Shown here piece after piece: positions 14,432 through 25,155 of a stretch of DNA of 64,000 nt. The first letter of the stretch is position 1. The number at the start of each line of letters is the position of its first letter. This stretch comes from Perkinsus olseni (taxonomy: Eukaryota; Perkinsozoa; Perkinsida; Perkinsidae), in assembly GCA_013115135.1 (NCBI GenBank), contig JABANP010000023.1, positions 124,001 to 188,000 of the forward strand, in the 5' to 3' direction. The notes under the pieces are model-generated. The model saw only the letters and a list, made by a program, of their open reading frames with translations. It was not told the origin of the DNA and did not search any database. The position numbers and the translations under genes are program-made.

Positions 14432-17400
14432 GATGGCCTTGGCAATTCACCGGCATCTGCACGAGGTTACGTTCCTCGGGGGTGAGTGGTGTGATTGTGA
14501 TGCTTGGGCTCACACGTCTTCGCTCCGCTAAAACGCTGCAGTGAGGCTGCTGGAAGTGGGCGTGGTCTACTTGCGCATTTGTTCGGCGATTTGACCGTTC
14601 TTCCTGTGCTTGAGAACCTGTCTGCGCTCAGAGCACCCCCGCCGCAGTCTGCCCGTCTCCCGCTGCGATCCACTGCAATGACGCCAAGGTGGGTTGGTGG
14701 TTGAAGACCTGTGGAGGCCCTATTCATCGCTGCAGGTTGTACGACGTTGAGAGCCCACAGCGCTACATGGGTGCTCGAGGGGTTGTACCCCCACTCTCTG
14801 CGAGATTGCGCGGTCGGAAGGTGAGAACCTTGGACTCGGCACGACTATTACCGGAACCTCTTTCAGCCTACCGCTGGTGTGCCTACCGCTGCACAGGGCC
14901 CCCCTCAGTCTGCTAGGGCCCCGAAGGCATCCTCGTCGTACTGCCCTCCCTCGGTTGTTGATAGGTGCGTTTCTGTTATCGCTGTTTCGATACCGTAAAT
15001 TCCCCCATTCAGGCTGTACCAGAGAGCAGCCGCTCCTGCCAGCGGTGGGGGCGTGAGACCAGTCCTCAGTGTGGCGCGGCCCGCTGTCGATGCTGTGCGT
15101 TAGCTTCATCGGAATGTCTCGTATCAGTTCATTTCAGGTACCCCACAGGCCGGCAACTACCGGCGTCCTGAGTGCCAGGAGCCCGCCCTCAGGCTCAGAA
15201 GCCGCAGCTGGTCAACGGGCATCCGGTAGAGCTGCGGTCGCACTGTAGCTGCGACTCGGTCAAGTCAGATTCCAACGGCTCCTGCGACAGCGCGGCCCAC
15301 GTATAATAGCCGGCCGCCGAGTAGCGTAGCAGGCCGGGCTAAGAGGTGGAAGTGAAGCGGCGAGGCCCTCGGACTTTCTCGACACTCAGGCCAGTGCACA
15401 TCGGTGGCCCGAATGGTCCACCCTCTCACAGAGCTCAACCGCCGGTATCTTCCCGAATGGGTCGAGTGACCAGCCCTAGGGTCAGGGGGGAGGAGTATTA
15501 TTATTGCTGTACTGCGTGATGCCGTAGGTGCCTGGTCGGCGGTCATCGTATGGCGGGAATCCACCATCAACAACTTCCAGCTCAATTTCGAACACCATGC
15601 CGTGTGCTCAGCCTCCCATTATCACCGTTACAACGACTAAGGACCCTCGGTAGAACGGCGGTGGTAGAGGGCACGTTTCATATCGGCTTTTCAGCGCTGT
15701 CCTGCATGACACCTATCGAGCGTTGGCAGCCCTGGGTATTCAGTCGACTAGGACGGAACCGTTCAACATCAGCTGCAATAGGAGTGGCCTTCAGTAGATG
15801 TCCACTCAGCCGAGGTGGCCGGTGACTGCCTTGAGTCCCGCAGGTTCGACTTGGAGATCACACAGTTGGACAAGGTCCAGTCGGTATATGTGGTGAGATT
15901 CCGGAAGACTGTTGGTGAGTGCTGAAGCTCGGCCCTCGCCACGGAATTCCTGCACGTGTCCTTCAAGGTGATCACAGCCAATTCCGCGAGGTCACGAGAC
16001 GACTCGTCCACATGCTGAAGCTGTGACGCTGCTGGCTCTAGCTTGGGCTCGCATTCAACGACTCTCCAGCTTGCCTTTGTCCTTCTGCTGCTACTACCTG
16101 TCACAATTCATTGCGGTCGTTGTCGGCCGTGTCGGTGTGCCTGACGTTCGTAAGTGAAGCATTGAAAAGATCATGCATGCCTCATCATCATCAGCCTGGT
16201 ACATAAATTAATACATTATGCATCGGGACATGAGGAGTATGCCTCACTTGTGTTGAGTAAGTCAAAAGTTGGTATGGTGGATTCTCCTGCTGGGTTCGAG
16301 TCTCATGAGCCTGCCTCTAGCCGCCCTTATACCGGAGGAGATCAGCACAGTCGGTGGCGACTCGGAAGGCCATCCCGAGTCTCCGACCGGAGGGCACGAC
16401 ACTCAGTTTAATACTGATAATGCGGAATCCGTTGTTGGAGCCCGCTTGGTGAGAGCGGCAGGCTCCTTCGTGCCGCAGTGAGGTGGATCATCTCAGTCTG
16501 CCACGACTCCCTGCGTACCCCTGGGTATTTATTCGGCACCGCCCAAGCTGTTGCAGGATGCAGGGAAGCTCGCTCATCAGCAGCAGCCGAGTGAACCCTC
16601 GCCGTCCAGTCATCGCGGTTACAACATCCAGTTCGACACGAGTGTGTCTGAGTATCCCTCGCCGCCGCCGGCGAGTTGCAGCCCTCCCTTGAGGCGGGAG
16701 GAAGGTGAGACCTGATCTAGACCTTAGATCAAGGGCTCGCGGTGACCCGCCAACCCGAAGGCCTTAGAGGGGGTCTTTGTTCAGCCTCCCGTGTGCCGAG
16801 TGCCCTGCCTCGAGCGCCTGGCCTGCATACACTGCCGAGGTTCACCCCTACTCCCGGCCCGTTACCGAGTAGCATCACCGGCTTGGCGTTTCGGCCGGAG
16901 TTCTCATGTCAGAAGCTAGAGGCATGCCAACGACGAATGGCATGTTGATGGGAGGAGGGAGGGGAACTCCTCCGGGTATCGAGGAATCTCGTCGAGAAGA
17001 GCCCAGCGTCCGAGGTAGCCCGCGAGATCGACGCAGTAGCTCATGTCCTTTGTCGTGCCAGCGACTGTGTTCGCTTCGCTGGGTCGGATGCTGGATGAGG
17101 GGAAACTCAGCAAGAACGACGTGCAGCTCGCCATCAAACTGGTTGCCGGTGCGGGAGTTGGTCGTAGAACCTTGCAGCGAGACCCTGCGTGGTCAGGTTC
17201 GCAGGACTGTGCTGAAGTACTGCACCAATTGATTCGAGCACGACCCAATCTCGAGGCTCAGGCTGAGTTCGTGGCCATGTATTTGTCAGGGCAGAGAGAA
17301 CGGTAGCGAGAATGTCGATATTTCGGCGACCGCTTTGAGAATTTTAGGTCAGCAACAGATTCCCATGTCAGTAGGGCAGCATCGCAACCACCCTTCGGTA

Positions 17401-17556
17401 GGCTTTACCGGCTCCCGACCAAGCACATGCTGGACAACGCTCCCCCCAGGTCCAAGTCCGCATCCACATTGGATGCCGATGGCAACGCCGAACCAACAGC
17501 CCTACTACGGTGGCTACGGTGGCTATCCGGGCTTCCCGTCCGGGGATGCAATGTAG
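14432..17556 (+). CDS. low-complexity Pro/Ser/Ala-rich protein, multi-exon, unrecognised
   Basis: A series of short plus-strand exons with plausible donor/acceptor pairs encodes disordered sequence. Examples are ARAPKASSSYCPPSVVD near 14930 and QRAAAPASGGGVRPV near 15025. A more structured helical stretch near 17043-17290 follows, with LGRMLDEGKLSKNDVQLAIKL and AQAEFVAMYLSGQRER. The C-terminus reads QQPYYGGYGGYPGFPSGDAM with its stop at 17554-17556. The Tyr/Gly-rich tail is typical of RNA-binding or condensate-forming proteins, but no RNA-binding domain was found. The first exon is a guess; part of this stretch could belong to the preceding kinase gene. Exon order is not fully resolved. Confidence 0.35.
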
Positions 17557-17665
17557 AATAAGATTGGGACAAAGTAATGAAGCTATCGAGAGTTCATGAT
17601 AAGCTCATATTATTTATGGGGAATGTTGAGTTATAATATATATCGTAACTCAGTGATGGAAAAAT

Positions 17666-17737
17666 AGCAGCTCCTTGTTTCGATCAAGGGACCTTTGGGT
17701 TATGAGCCCAACACGCTATCCACTGCGCCAAGCTGCT
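17666..17737 (-). tRNA. tRNA-Met (CAT), elongator type
   Basis: On the minus strand a 72-nt cloverleaf is complete. The 7-bp acceptor stem AGCAGCT/AGCTGCT is perfect. The D arm is GCGCAGTGGATAGCGT, the anticodon arm TTGGG-CTCATAA-CCCAA has anticodon CAT, and the T arm is CCTTG-ATCGAAA-CAAGG. No intron is present. The acceptor starts with an A-T pair and there are no GGG/CCC pairs bordering the anticodon loop as in initiators, so the elongator assignment is preferred. A CAT tRNA modified to read ATA is an alternative known mainly in organelles. Confidence 0.92.
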
Positions 17738-18212
17738 GGTTAGAGGAGGTCTTGCACGAACGGGGTGTAACGTACATTATCTCAACGGTTTCTGGTATCC
17801 CGGCGCTTTCAAATCTCTCTACAGCGAGTTTCATCTGCAAAGCTCGGAGGGCATGCTCACCAGTTGTGAGTCACAACTATCACACTGTGAGCTTCAGCGA
17901 GACACCCTACAGGATTGGTTATCTCGCTCGCCCGTAAAATCGTCGTGTCAACGCAGCGTGACGCGCATGTGCTTGCCGGGCCGCTGAGTGAAGCCTATCG
18001 GGTGTACTTCATCGAGCTCACTATGACATCCCTCTGCTGTCCCCTCAGTCCAGGGGACTTTCGAACCTGTTGTTTCCGTTGCAAGCAGAGACGGCTGACG
18101 GGCCAAGTCTCCTAGTATGCAGCGGCTGCGCTGCGTGGGCTTGCTGAGATTACACAGCGCGCTTACGGGGCGGTCTTATCGTTGTTATTGTGGTTCAGCC
18201 TATGTGTTTGTC

Positions 18213-20470
18213 ATGTCCAATGTCACGGATGTCACCTCCAGACGAGGCATCTCAGGAGACCGGCCCTTCGCGAAGTCCGCTAGGTAGTACCTCCCACGGC
18301 CAGAACGCTTCCGCCTTCGGATCTTGCGCTCTCTGACGCTGGGACTGCGCAGAACTTGATATACCCTGGTTCGTCGCAGGCGTGGCCGCTCCCTGTCGTG
18401 CACGGTCTCTTGCTTGCCGGGGTCTCACACTCGCGCCAGAAGCAAGGAGCGAACAGCAGCTCGTGATGGTCCGCCCTCCAGTTTGCTGACTAATGGCGCG
18501 GAGAAACCCAGGCGGAGAGTCTTCCGCTCTCGTCCGAGCGTGGTAATCCGAAAATTTTCATATTCAGACTGCAGTAGGGCGGGTCCCTCTTGTAGATACT
18601 CCGGATGAAGCCTCGGAATTTGAACGACACTATGGAGGAGTTCTTCGAGTCGCGTTGCAGCAAGAATCCGGTATTTGAATACGACGGAGATCCAGACGAC
18701 GTCTTCGAGCGGCACAGTACTGTGGATTGCTCCCTTCTCGAGGAAGCCCAGCGTAGGGCCCTCGGGCATCGCCGGCTGCTGTGACGGCTTCAACGCAGGC
18801 ATTCTGGATCGGGTACTGGAGCAATTCGGTTCAAGTGACGCGTATCTGGAAACTGCCTTCGGGAGTGACAAAGTGGAAGGCACGGAGCTACGAAGTCAAA
18901 TGGAAGAGTAGGGCCGTGCACTGGCTGCGGACACGATTTCGCTGTGGTCAGGTATCTGGCAGGGTTGGGCCTACTAGGAGTGGTCGACATTAAGACCTCC
19001 AGTAAGCTGCTCAGCATCGCCAATGTCGTGAAGACACCGCCCGACAAGCATGTGCTGCACCTAACCGGTCGGTGGCCTCATCGCTGCTACACTGCAGGCC
19101 TATCGTTGCCAGATACACCGGTGCCAGCGGGGATGATACCGGGACTCTGCGCTCACGAGATAGGAACTCATCTAATCAGGATGCTCAATAATGACCTTCA
19201 AGTAGCTACTAGCAGCAGCGCCTGCAATGCTGACGTCACGCGTTCAGCCATGGAGAGCAGATCGTTGCCTGGCTGGCGATAAGGGCCGGCGTATCAAGCT
19301 TGCAAACCACTTCGCTACTGAGGAAGGACTTGCTACTCTCAACGCCCTAGTGCAGTCGGAGAAGAGGCCTAACAACGCTGAGTGTATGCGCCCGCATCGG
19401 GAGTCTGTCAGTTTCGTTTTTCAGTATTCCTGTGGTCGCCGGCGCTACGGTATTGGGCCACGGTGCAAGGACAGAATCGGAGTTTCGTTCAACTGTTTGA
19501 CCTGTTGGAGCGCTACGTTCAGGACCCGGTCAGGCGCTTCAAGCTGTGCAGTAGGGGCAGTGCTAGCGGTGGTGTTGGTCATGATGGTGGTCAGGTCGAG
19601 TGAAGAGGGGCATCCGTGACACTGGCGTGCCTGTCGGAGCATGTACCTTGGACCAAGCGTGAGTGGGGGATGCTCGGTATGACGCTATTCTGTGTATTGC
19701 CGCGATACCACTCCTCGCCTGAATCGTAAGCGGTATCGCAGGTACTTCCTCGGTGCAGTGGACATCCTGCGGCACTTGGAGTCGATAGACTTCGTGCTGC
19801 TTTACTGTGGGTTGTTGTCCCGGAAGGACCTCCACAGGGTCCGCTTCTGTGCCCGCAGACATGCCATTAGGCTGCCTCACTTCCTAGGCACTATCGACAG
19901 AACTAAGAAGTGGGTCAGGTGCTGGTCCTGCCTCGAAGGGGACCAAGGCGCTTTCACAGGTACATCGAAGCGTTGCGGAAGGTAGCACGCGTGAATCAGA
20001 TCTCCATAGGTCAAGGGGCCTCCTCGCTAGGTGGGCCCTGATCGCCCTCCGTCTGTGTTCGAGACGGTTGGGTCCTCTGCTCAGGTGACTGTGATGCGCT
20101 GAAGAGGGCCTATAGTCTCACGCAGACCAAGTCGTATTTCCGTCGTAGGCTACTCAGGGACCTGGCCATGAAGGTGAGCATGTCATCGATTGCCGGTTTT
20201 TGACTGGAGCTCTCGAGATGCAGCGTCGTAGTCTGAATCTGGGCCGCGCGGAGGTCGCTGTTGAAGTAGTGGCAGGTCCATTACGATCGCTCCCGGCGCT
20301 GGTGCAAGCAGGCGGGGCAGGCTGGGCAGCGGAAGATCGGTCAATCTCCGTTGGGTCTGGTCCGAGCCTCCGATGTCGCTGGACAGGTGTCGGCCAGTAC
20401 GACCAGCGATAGCAGCAGCAGTGACGAAGTATTCGAAGTTCTGCCTGATGAAGGGAAGGAGAGCGATTGA
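18213..20470 (+). CDS. DUF1704 metallopeptidase, MATCAP-like tyrosine carboxypeptidase
   Basis: Exons splice into a protein with the DUF1704 signatures in order: AQRILDRVLEQFGSSDAYL (about 18795), EYLAGLGLLGVVDIK (about 18957), the zinc site HEIGTHLIRMLN (about 19154), TEEGLATLNAL (about 19317), RVKRGIRDTG (about 19596), YFLGAVDIL (about 19743) and VRFCARRHAIRLPHFL (about 19840). The N-terminus is disordered; the C-terminus is acidic and Ser-rich (SDSSSSDEVFEV) before a TGA at 20468. In animals MATCAP removes the terminal tyrosine of alpha-tubulin using a HExxxH zinc site. Related bacterial proteins carry the same fold. Clear introns are 19551-19594 (44 bp), 19659-19741 (83 bp) and 19919-19959 (41 bp). 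Tubulin as substrate is inferred. Confidence 0.85.
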
Positions 20471-20654
20471 GGCCTCTTGCCTTGCTGTCTGCCGACTATA
20501 TCCGCCCCTGAGATGTCGTTCGCTCGACTCGTGATTTACTCCGTTCGTCAGGGTCGATCATACTGTTATTGCTCATCGCTAAATTTATCGTGCTTTTGCA
20601 CCATGCTCCGGTTGTTCACGTTCCAGCGGCGTTGTTGTGTTCGAGTATTCCCCG

Positions 20655-22760
20655 ATGGCCTCGCTTACTTCTGCTGTTGCTGTAGCGTTTCCTCTTTGTA
20701 TGGAAAAGTCTCCAGGACCATGTCCGGAATGCCCCGTCCAGAAGGCTGGGGCAGATCGGAAATATCTTCTACTGTCGGCGTTGTTCCTCTTATCGCTGAT
20801 CACCACCGCAGTGCTGGAGGCCCTCCAGCCGAGCCTGGTGCGTGGAATTCAAAGGGATATACTGCGCTTGCACCTGCAGTCCTCGCACCAGCCTATTTCC
20901 GAAGCATCGGAGGTCTCTGCTGATCCGCCAGCCCCCCTATTTCGAGTGCCTGACTGGGGTCATGCCCTTGTCGATCGTAGCAACGCTCGACCTGCCACCG
21001 TTGACTTCCTTTTCCCTGAGGCGTCGGTTGAGGAGAAAGCTTTGTGGTCTAGGATACAGTGCACTGGTCACCGACTGAACAGAACCTGTCTGGTCGAAAA
21101 CATGTATTATTTTGCATCTGAAGAGCAATTCGTCATCCTCTTGCCGTCGAGGACGAGGCTGACTGGTCGGGTGAGGTCCGTGTCGTACAAGCAGAAACCT
21201 GTAAGCCTTGATGACGTCGGCCAGGCCGAACTGGTAGCCTCTGCGCTCGATGGTGTTAAGGGCGATATTGGCGGGATCCGCCTGCTTATGTCGAATTGCT
21301 CCGACTACTTCAAAGGGGAGACGTTCATGCCCAGAGTGCTGTACTTTCCCACCGCCCTGGAAGCCCAAGACTGGCTGCGTTACTCGTGGTCTTCTCGGCC
21401 GCTCACCGTTATGGCTGGTGTCACTGGTTATGGCTTCTCATTGTACCCTCATAATCATGGTCATCTGCTGTACGACGGTCTCTATCCTATTTATGTGTCG
21501 CTTATCCGCTTCGGTTACGGCGATCTACCATTCAACCTAGTTGTTAGATTTGAGGACCCCCGGGGAGGCCGGCGTTACCTTGCTGATGAACTGTTCCCGA
21601 TCTTCGGTGGTGGTCACTATAGCAGGCTTAACGAGCTCCGTAGCTCGGTGTACCGATTCGAAAAGTTCGTTGTTGGGTCGAGGCGGATGGCTCATCGAAG
21701 TTTCAAGACTGACACTACCTTGCCTGGCTCGTACACTTTCGAGAACGCCCTGTATCTGTTCTCCGGTCGGCTGCTGACTCAGTACAAACTGGATAGCCCA
21801 CATTTCTCCGAACGACCAGAGCGGTCAGAGGGTTGTCGAGGGGTCATTGTTGACAACAAGAGGTTTACCGGAGAGGACCGAAGAATGCTCGAGGAAATTG
21901 CGATCAACTCATCAGCGTCTTTGAACTGTACGATTTCGTTCTTACGATGGGACCAGTACTCTTTCCGAGAGCAATTGAGATTATTCTCTCAGTCTGACGT
22001 CTATGTCAGTAGCGTTGGCACTGGCATGACCAGGGCTCATCTCCTCCGTCCGGGAGGGGTGGTCATCAATTTGGGCGAGTTCATCAGTATGGGCGATCCT
22101 GAACGATTTTTGGCTGGGTATCAGGACGTTCAGTTCGCTGTGGGTGCCGCTTACCTGAATGTCTTCTATTATCCACGGAAGTTGTGGAATGTATTTGGGC
22201 GCCTTCGTAAAGAGCCCATTCTGTCACTATTGAAAAAGGCTGTTGCGAAGGTTCACGAGGGTTCGGTACTTCCTCGACCGGTAGAGGACGGATTCGGGCC
22301 TTCGTCACAGCCGATGGTGGACTACTGTTTGAAACGCCCCGAGCTGTGTCTCGAGGTTGAAGGTCAACTCAACGCCGGAGACCACGAGGAGTATGACGAG
22401 TGGTGCGACTGGTGTACATGGCCGGACTACTTTGGCCTGGTCCCTATGTGGCGTCGTGGCGAGGGTTGCGTCTACCGAGAGAAACCGGTGAAGTGCCGCC
22501 TTGATCACGATCTCTTCGACGAAGTAGCCAACAAGGATCATAAGGCATTCGACGCTTCATGTCATAGAGAAAAGCAGGGTGAAGTTGAAGCCCTGGCCGA
22601 GGAACTCTTGGCCAGCAAGGCTGCACAGCTCGGTGTTCCGGTAGATGAACTTGACGCTGATGTAGCGACTGAAGCTTTGCTCACTCTCAATGCACCAGAT
22701 TGCCCTCCTCAATGGCCCTCGGCCAGTTCGGCCTGCGATTGTTTCGATATTAGACGTTAA
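20655..22760 (+). CDS. GT61 (DUF563)-like glycosyltransferase, type II membrane protein
   Basis: A single uninterrupted frame of 701 residues, unusual beside the heavily spliced neighbours. A hydrophobic segment at about residues 37-54 (YLLLSALFLLSLITTAV) fits a Golgi signal anchor. The catalytic region carries the GT61 landmarks HNHGHLLYDGLYP near residue 266 and SSVGTGMTRAHLLRPGG near residue 452, followed by VVINLGEF. The tail is Cys-rich and includes CDWCTWPDYFG. GT61 enzymes add xylose, arabinose or O-GlcNAc to lumenal glycoproteins; the donor sugar here cannot be told. The first ATG at 20655 is chosen; an upstream in-frame GTG is not needed. The lack of introns could reflect retroposition. 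Confidence 0.8.
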   Translation: MASLTSAVAVAFPLCMEKSPGPCPECPVQKAGADRKYLLLSALFLLSLITTAVLEALQPSLVRGIQRDILRLHLQSSHQPISEASEVSADPPAPLFRVPDWGHALVDRSNARPATVDFLFPEASVEEKALWSRIQCTGHRLNRTCLVENMYYFASEEQFVILLPSRTRLTGRVRSVSYKQKPVSLDDVGQAELVASALDGVKGDIGGIRLLMSNCSDYFKGETFMPRVLYFPTALEAQDWLRYSWSSRPLTVMAGVTGYGFSLYPHNHGHLLYDGLYPIYVSLIRFGYGDLPFNLVVRFEDPRGGRRYLADELFPIFGGGHYSRLNELRSSVYRFEKFVVGSRRMAHRSFKTDTTLPGSYTFENALYLFSGRLLTQYKLDSPHFSERPERSEGCRGVIVDNKRFTGEDRRMLEEIAINSSASLNCTISFLRWDQYSFREQLRLFSQSDVYVSSVGTGMTRAHLLRPGGVVINLGEFISMGDPERFLAGYQDVQFAVGAAYLNVFYYPRKLWNVFGRLRKEPILSLLKKAVAKVHEGSVLPRPVEDGFGPSSQPMVDYCLKRPELCLEVEGQLNAGDHEEYDEWCDWCTWPDYFGLVPMWRRGEGCVYREKPVKCRLDHDLFDEVANKDHKAFDASCHREKQGEVEALAEELLASKAAQLGVPVDELDADVATEALLTLNAPDCPPQWPSASSACDCFDIRR

Positions 22761-23040
22761 CGTATAATTTTTTATCGTCGTTCCACTACAGTGACTAGAT
22801 GTCGCTGTGTGAATGCGTCGGACACGTCGTGTCTTTGAGTAGGTGATGGAGTATCCTGAGCCAACAGCACGGGATTCTCCATCGTAAACATCGTCTAAAC
22901 TGCTGGAATAGCACCCCTGTACACTTGGTCTGCCGCGTTTAGCCTTTCTAGCTTTCATTCCAGAGCACTGTCTGTGTTGTGTTTTGGCTAGTGAATGGCC
23001 CTTCGTGAAGGGTTCACTACTGCTCTATCGAATGCTCAGT
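22761..23040. other. short intergenic region between two secretory-pathway genes
   Basis: No coding potential seen. It must hold the 3' end of the GT61-like gene and the promoter of the next one, both on the plus strand. Confidence 0.5.
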
Positions 23041-24591
23041 ATGACGAACATACTAATCCTCCTCCAGCTGATCGCGACTGTTGTCGACGCGGATAGCGCA
23101 CTGGGAAAGATTCCGCAGATACATCAACTGTGACGTTGAGATTTTCGGACCAAACGTCCCGCCACTCTCGGATGCTCAGGGAGTGGTTCGCGGGGCTGAT
23201 GAATTTCACAGCCTACGGGCACCCTCCGAACGCCATTGGGTGTCTCAGAATGGCCGAACACCTTCCGAACGAGCTCTATGGTGGCTCAGGAGCGGCCGCT
23301 GGATTTCTCCTGGCCGTCAGCACCGATGCCGCGTGATCTAAGGCTGCTGAAAACGAGACAATCTAACGGGAGAGGGTCTTCTCGAGTACGACCACAGGCC
23401 GCTGTTGCCGTCATGGGCTTGCATGTAGCCTCCTCGCTAGAAGTGGGCAGTGCTATTGGAAAAGTATTTTCCCGGGGTCAAAGTGCGGTATTTGGGACAC
23501 CCGTGTCTGCACAAGGGTCAGAATCATGCTTGCAAGTTCAAGAGGATGATGATGCCGACCGCGCCCGACCATGACTGGGTCGGCGAGATCCTCATGGACA
23601 TGTTCGAGCCCGAGACTCTGCATGAGCGTGAGTGGTCTCTCAAGGACGTACTTGAGAAAGCTCATAGTGTTTTTGAAGACCCGGGAAGCGACCTTTGGAT
23701 ATGTACCGGTCCGCTTCCTTTGTGCTACATCCTCAGTATTCTGCACCCGCCGAATGCGACCTTGCACGTCCACACCTGTGCTGCTCTGCTCTGGGGAACT
23801 GTCCCTTCGGCAAAGCCGTTACGACTGGCTATACTGGCGTTCGCACGACAGCTGGTCATCGATGGTAGACTAGTCACCGACTACGAACCTCACAGCGGTG
23901 CAGTACGCCTGGCAGACGGAACTCCTCGGTGCTGTACCGATTCCTGTCGTGCATCGGGCTGCTTGGTACCTCCCTGAGGGCGTTGTGTGGTCGCCACCTG
24001 ATGGGCGTGCGAAGACGGTGCTCGTCCATCGCGGTCGATTCTGGACGAGACCATCCGGTCAGATATTCTTGAACGCCTTAGAGGCCATCCTCCTTGATAC
24101 GGACGTTCGTCTCGTCTACGGCAATGACTTGACGCCCGAAGAGTCCACATTCGAGAGCTGGACTACAGTACTCTGCAGTCGTACTCGCCCTCAATGACGT
24201 CACCATGTACACTTTCACGGAAACACTTCACTTGGGGATACCAATGTTGATTTCTGGGTCGGCCTTCGCTACGGCTAGACAACGCAGTGTTCCGTACGGG
24301 ACTATAGAGCAGGCCTACGCTGAGACAATTGCTAGAAGGGCATTCAATGCCACCTCCCCCTTCCTTGAGGCTATCACTGTAGCCGAGGCTATGCTTCTCA
24401 GCGACATCACCACCATTCCTGAGAGATGCTCCCTAGAGACATCACCGTGGATTTTCTGGAACGCAGTCGATGAGCTCGCGGAGATACTGATGTCGCTGAC
24501 GTATGAAGATCTGAAGCGTATGTCGGAAGAGACGATCAAGCTGTCCATGGCCGTAAGGAGAGCCTCTGCGGCGTTCTGGAGTGGTACTTGA
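23041..24591 (+). CDS. secretory glycosyltransferase-like protein, multi-exon
   Basis: The ATG at 23041 opens a signal peptide (MTNILILLQLIATVVDA). A 50-bp intron at 23130-23179 joins in frame to EWFAGLMNFTAYGHPP. Later exons encode LEKYFPGVKVRYLGHP (23450), a stretch ending FARQLVIDA joined to VQYAWQTELLGAVPIP over an intron near 23869-23898, then TVLVHRGRFWTRPSGQIFLN. The last exon reads VTMYTFTETLHLGIPMLISG and runs to the stop at 24589. The closing motif, an acidic residue followed by LxLGIPML, resembles the donor-binding end of GT-B glycosyltransferases, and the gene follows a GT61 gene on the same strand. That assignment is a resemblance only. The join near 24170 is ambiguous: either a roughly 60-bp intron or another boundary restores the frame. 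Confidence 0.5.
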
Positions 24592-25155
24592 TTACTTCAT
24601 CGTATCGCGTGGTGGTTGCGTTCAGGAGCCAGTCCGTCCATGCGTTAGTGACGTGGACGCTCGGAAGAGGGCGGTGACTGTAGACCATTTTCCGTGCAAG
24701 TTTAATAAATGAGCAGGCAGGAATGTACAATTTTAAGTCCAAGCTTGACAATGGCGAAAATATCGCATCCAAGAATGACAGTATCACAGCCAAGTTTGAC
24801 AATACACGGGCAACATTGACAAGTGCACATCCAAGTTTGACAGCGCGTCGATGAGAGCCCAAACTCAAACAGAAGAGCTCATTCGGCTCGAGAAACCACA
24901 CTCATTTACTGTCTAAAAGCGGGAGGGAAAGAGTACTCACCGTACATGCTCGTGACATCAGATCAGACTTGCTCGTGACATTGTCATTCTTGCCAGTTTA
25001 CTCGTCGAACTTGCACGGGAAATGGTGTACTTTGAACGCAGCACCCGAGCGATAGCAAGTTACCAGAGAAGTTTGAAGTTGAAATTAGAAAATATTCACA
25101 CGAACACCAAGATACATACAATTGCAAATTACAAGTTATATAAATTACAAATTTT
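24592..25155. other. convergent intergenic region
   Basis: Separates the plus-strand glycosyltransferase-like gene from the minus-strand phosphatase, so it contains two 3' ends. Apart from the short repeat array and an A/T-rich patch near 25080-25155, nothing recognisable was seen. Confidence 0.5.
24738..24842. repeat. degenerate ~21-bp tandem repeat
   Basis: Five related units begin at 24738, 24768, 24789, 24810 and 24830. Each has a core like TCCAAGTTTGACA (variants CCAAGCTTGACA, CCAAGAATGACA, GCAACATTGACA). Spacing is 30, 21, 21 and 20 bp. It lies just 3' of the glycosyltransferase-like gene in otherwise non-coding sequence. Confidence 0.7.

Noticed and set aside
20637..20654. Upstream GTG start for the GT61-like gene
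   Set aside because: Eukaryotic nuclear genes normally start at ATG; the ATG at 20655 leaves the membrane anchor and all motifs intact.
20937..21368. Minus-strand frame of 143 codons inside the GT61-like gene
   Set aside because: Shadow of a long, family-supported coding frame on the other strand.
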